DNA from: Chiridota heheva
Taxonomy: Eukaryota > Echinodermata > Holothuroidea > Apodida > Chiridotidae
Length of the DNA: 64,000 nt
Assembly: GCA_020152595.1 (NCBI GenBank)
Contig: JAIGNY010004497.1
Span: 707,501 to 771,500 of the forward strand
Direction: 5' to 3'
The notes below the pieces were generated by a model, which was not told the origin of the DNA, searched no databases, and worked only from the letters and a program-made list of their open reading frames with translations. Position 1 is the first letter of the stretch. Each line of letters begins with the position of its first letter. A program made the translations under genes and the position numbers. This document shows positions 59,913 through 64,000 of the stretch, piece by piece.

Positions 59913-61030
59913 TACCATTCCACAACATGACCTGTATGCCATCACACCTGCAATCAAAATGACATCCCACCATATGCCTTGACACCCTGTCCCATATACC
60001 ATGCCACCCTGTCTCATATACCATGCCACCCTGTCCCACATACCATCCCTCCCTGTCCCATATACCATGCCACCTTGTCCCACATCCATCCCTCCCTGTA
60101 CCATCCTACCCTGTCCAACATGCCATCCTCCCATGTACCACATGCCATCCCACCCTGTCCTGAAATCCTGATGACATGCCATCCTGTCTCACATGTCATT
60201 ACACTGTCCCCCATGCCATACCACCTTGTCCCATACGCCATCTCAATCTGTCATAAATGCCATGACACTACCTTGTTTCACATGCCATGCCACCCTGTCC
60301 CACATGCTATCCCACCCAGTCCTATAAACCATGATATCCTGTCCCATATTCCATGGTACCCTATCCCACATGCCACCCTATCCCACATGCCACCCTGTCC
60401 CACGTGCCACCCTGTCCCACATGCCACCCTGTCCCACGTGCCACCCTGTCCCACGTGCCACCCTGTCCCACATGCCACCCTGTCCCAAGTGCCACCCTGT
60501 CCCACGTGCCACCCAGTCCCACGTGCCACCCTGTCCCACGTGCCACCTGTCCCACGTGCCACCCTGTCCCGTGCCACCCTGTCCCACGTGCCACCCTGTC
60601 CCCCTGTCCCACTTGCCACCCTGTCCCACGTGCCACCCTGTCCCACGTGCCACCCTGTCCCACTTGCCACCCTGTCCCACGTGCCACCTGTCCCACGTGC
60701 CACCCTGTCCCACGTGCCACCCCTGTCCCACGTGCCACCCTGTCCCCATGCCACCCTGTCCCACATGCCACCATGTCCCACATGCCACCCTGTCCCACAT
60801 GCCACCTGTCCCACATGCCACCCTGTCCCACATGCCACCCTGTCCCACATGCCACCCTGTCCCACATGCCACCCTGTCCCACATGCCACCCTGTCCCACA
60901 TGCCACCCTGTCCCACAAGCCACCCTGTCCCAAGCCACCCTGTCCCACATGCGATCCCACCCTGTCCCAATCCCACCCTGTCCCACATTTCATCCCATCC
61001 CATCCCCCATGCCATCCCACATCTACCAAT
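59913..61030. repeat. 17-bp minisatellite CATGCCACCCTGTCCCA
   Basis: The left part (59913-60350) has longer 22-24-bp units like CATACCATGCCACCCTGTCC; the central part (60360-60960) is a near-regular 17-bp array with CATGCC and CGTGCC variants in blocks. Since 17 is not a multiple of 3, several frames stay open, giving a 414-codon artefact. The left units resemble those in the hAT array (45513). Confidence 0.95.
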
Positions 61031-62520
61031 CATTATACCATCTTCCACCCAACATTCTTTCCTCTCAATCCCATGCCCCACACTTATATTAGCTAAACAT
61101 TCCCCATTCACCTACAATCCCCCTTCATCTGCCATACCCCGTTCATCTACAATCCTCCATTCACCTACCATCCCTCATTCACTCAACATACCCCATTCAC
61201 CTATTACCCCACCCCACCTTTAGCCATCCACTTATTTACCAAATATACTCTTAACCAACTTATCATACCAACCTTCACTATAACCTCTACTCTCTCCATT
61301 GCACTAGAGCCCCGCCCCCTCCCTCTAACTTAAATCTGACATTTCCATTACTTTTTCCCCTTATAAGCCAGATAGGAGCTGATCTTTCTTCCAAATCAGA
61401 ATAAAAATTCAGTACAGATTAATTTGCAGATTATCATAAGACATTGTTTATTTTGCTATTCATTCACAAGACACTTCATTATAAATTATATTCTGTCATC
61501 ATATCTATTATTCAACATTGAAAATTCAGTTAAGAATAATTTGCCAATTATCATAAGTCTATTATGTGTCCTCTATTCAAGCAAACTTATTTTTGCTATT
61601 CATTCCCAAGACACTTCATTATAAATTCCATTCAGTCATCACATCTATTATTTAACTTTTTTCATCCTAGAACAAATCCTTTAATTGCCGCAAGTCTGGA
61701 ATGCATTTGTTCTCCTTTGATATAAATTTCTTTTCATAAACATTGTGAGAATTCCTTTCCTAGGGCAGCAATCTTTTGCTTCTCTAGTAGCTGAACAATG
61801 CATGAGGTCGGACGGACAATAGATGTGGGCGAAGGGATGGACGAACGGACAAAAGGATGAACGGTAAAGATGCTATATCCCCTCTTCACCAACTTCATTG
61901 GCGAGGGGATAATGAGCACCAAAGAGCAATATTTTCCCAGAATTTTGGGTCCATTATCGGCAACAGTACATTCCTGCTTACAACTAACATTGCACGCTTG
62001 GTTGCGTGAGTGTTGGAACAAGACGTTAATGCCGCGAGTATATGCTATTCTACATGTGAGGCAATCCTCTTATTTGCACACATACAAGTTCTTGCAGGGG
62101 CTTTGCAGGTATTTTTTTAAGCATTTCATTTACAAAGAACGGGAACATGTTGTCATTTTTATTCTTTTCATTCAATTTTTGACCGTTTATCGTGGATATT
62201 TCTCTGTGTTACAATTGCAGCTGGAAACATTCTGAAGTGTGTGTGAATTTTCAGTGAAGTGAAGGTTGGTTTTGATATCAAAATTTAAATTGCCTTCAAA
62301 AGTTAAGTAACTTTTATATTGATATGTGTTTTCATATATGTGCAAAGAGATACATTGCGTGTACTTATACTCTAATATGTAGACTTAGAGATGCGCGATT
62401 AGAGTATGAGGACTTGTACTATTTGTGATTAAACTAACCAATACACATTAGCACTTTAAAGGTAAATCTATCAATAAGTTTATAACTCGTTGTCATTGTT
62501 GATGTTATTATGGAAACACT
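61031..62520. other. degenerate C-rich repeat and duplicated AT-rich block
   Basis: 61090-61215 has decayed ~20-bp repeats of the CATTCACCTACAATCCCC type. A ~139-bp block (TTGCTATTCATTC then CAAGACACTTCATTATAAAT) is repeated in tandem at about 61385-61655. The remainder is AT-rich without a recognised gene. Confidence 0.6.
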
Positions 62521-63756
62521 GACTCATCTAATCCTTTAACAGTGTCCCTGAACTAATCCTTTAACAGTGTCCTTGAACTAATCCTTTAACAGTGTCCCTG
62601 AACTAATCCTTTAACAGTGTCCCTGAACTAATCCTTTGCAGTGTCCCTGAACTAATCCTTTGCAGTGTCCCTTAACTAATCCTTTAACAGTGTCCCTTAA
62701 CTAATCCTTTAACAGTGTCCCTGAACTTAATCCTTTAACAGTGTCCCAGAACTAATCCTTTAAGAGTGTCACTGAACTAATCCTTTAACAGTGTCCCTGA
62801 ACTAATCCTTTAACAGTGTCCCAGAACTAATCCTTTAAAAGTGACCTTGAACTAATCCTTTAACAGTGACCCTGAACTAATCCTTAAACAGTGTCCCTAA
62901 TTTAATCCTTGAACCGTGTCCCTGAATTAATCCTTTAACAGTGTCCCAGAACTAATCCTTTAACAGTGTCCCTGAAGTAATCCTTTGCAGTGTCCCAGAA
63001 CTAATCCTTTAACAGTGTCCCAGAACTAATCCTTTAACAGTGTCCCTGAACTAATCCTTTATCAGTGTCCCTGAACTAATCCTTTAACAGTGTCCCTGAA
63101 CTAATCCTTTAACAAAGTCCCTGAACTAATCCTTTGACAGTGTCTCTGAACTAATCCTTTAACACTGTCCCTTAACTAATCCTTTGTTTGTTTGCTTGAT
63201 GATGGCTTAACGGCACCACAACAACTAAGGTCAAATTGTGCCTGAGACGTCAGATCATTCTAGAGGTAGGAAGTAAAGGAAACAGGGGGAGAATGAGAGA
63301 AATTCAAGAACGAAACCTTTAACACTGTCCCTGAACTAATCCTTTAACAGTGTCTCTAAACTAATTCTTTAACAGTGTCCCAGAACTAAACATATCCTTT
63401 AACAGTGTCCCAGAACTAATCCTTCAACAGTGTTCCTAAACTAATCCTTTAACAGTGTCACTGAACTAATCCTTTAAAAGTGTCCCTAAATTAATCCTTT
63501 AACAGTGTCCCTGAACTAATCCTTTGCAGTGTCCTGAACTAATCCTTAAACAGTGTCCCTGAACTAATCCTTTAACAGTGTCCCTGAACTAATTCTTTAA
63601 CAGTTTCCCTAAAGTAATCCTTTGCAGTGTCCCAGAACTAATCCTTTAAGAGTGTCCCTGAACTAATCCTTTAACAGTGTCCCTGAACTAATCCTTTAAC
63701 AGTGTCCCTGAACTAATCCTTTAACAGTGTCCCTTAACTAATCCTTTAACAATGTT
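62521..63756. repeat. 25-bp minisatellite ACTAATCCTTTAACAGTGTC plus CCTGA
   Basis: About 44 units with variants (TTTGCAGTG, CAGAACT, CTTAACT). It is interrupted at 63183-63316 by a dispersed repeat. The monomer contains CACTGAACTAATCCTTTAA in some units, nearly identical to the terminal repeat of the long-arm MITE at 39229. Confidence 0.96.
63183..63316. mobile_element. dispersed repeat (TTAACGGCACC family) inserted in array
   Basis: GATGGCTTAACGGCACCACA and ACAGGGGGAGAATGAGAGAA match the copy at 10443. CCTTT flanks the insert on both sides, consistent with a 5-bp target duplication or with the array word itself. Confidence 0.75.
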
Positions 63757-64000
63757 TCACCAGCGTGGTTGATGCTGAGTCGATATGTGATAAGCAGTCG
63801 TCCAATTTGCTCTGTCAAATACTTATTTTATAAAGGTGAACCTTTTGTGAAATGTAAGTGTACTAATCTATGGTATAAAAATTTGATGTTTGTGCCACTT
63901 TTGTGACATTTTTAGTGAGAAAGTTCCAAAAATAATAATTTTTCTAAGCAATCTCTTAAGTCTTTGTTACAGAGTCACTTCAAATTTAGTACTGTGGTTA
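63757..64000. other. no gene recognised
   Basis: AT-rich right edge of the window; nothing identified. Confidence 0.4.

Noticed and set aside
59979..61223. 414-codon open frame and its antisense frames
   Set aside because: Produced by a 17-bp array without stops; no conserved domain, splice context or codon signal.
61734..62021. Possible GKAP1 N-terminal exon upstream of 59560
   Set aside because: Minus-strand frames here lack the acidic/Ser and basic motifs of the GKAP1 N-terminus.

Overview
The window comes from an animal (metazoan) nuclear genome, most likely an aquatic invertebrate; nothing identifies the species. Supporting signs are small GT-AG spliced exons in long AT-rich introns, many non-LTR retrotransposon, SINE, hAT, Tc1/mariner and piggyBac-type remnants, and an exceptional load of minisatellites (about 20 arrays, roughly a fifth of the sequence). 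There are no bacterial operons. Nearly all long open frames are artefacts of tandem arrays.

The one host gene I can support is on the minus strand: a homologue of GKAP1 (G kinase-anchoring protein 1). Five exons in family order lie at 59423-59560, 49100-49177, 34630-34824, 25401-25523 and 15067-15174, all flanked by AG/GT and all in phase 0, so they splice in frame. They cover the middle of the protein from the region before the conserved Trp motif to the first C-terminal coiled coil. The 5' end is probably beyond 64000. The 3' exons were not recognised. A sixth candidate (54685-54738) sits in the tail of a dispersed repeat and may be a pseudo-exon.

Layout, left to right. 1-15 kb, downstream of the last recognised exon: minisatellites, a decayed Cys-rich ORF, a LINE 3' fragment, a hAT-type MITE and a piggyBac-type MITE. 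15-25 kb: coiled-coil exon, a 15-bp array beside a LINE fragment, then a tandem segmental duplication (18.66-24.27 kb) whose first copy carries a 1.95-kb composite insertion (MITE, SINE, Tc1/mariner) absent from the second. 25-34 kb: exon, a 1.4-kb 29-bp array pierced by a small MITE, nested MITEs, a LINE and SINEs. 34-49 kb: exon, a 931-932-bp unit repeated three times, MITEs, a SINE with a perfect 12-bp target duplication, and a 5.68-kb hAT element carrying its own minisatellite. 49-64 kb: exon, a 2.67-kb TIR element of unknown family, long-armed inverted-repeat MITEs, two large pyrimidine-rich arrays, the most 5' exon, and a 25-bp array whose monomer resembles a MITE end.

Intron expansion here comes from transposons, from arrays inside or beside them, and from local duplication. 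Several insertions can be delimited by target duplications or by comparison with an unfilled copy.
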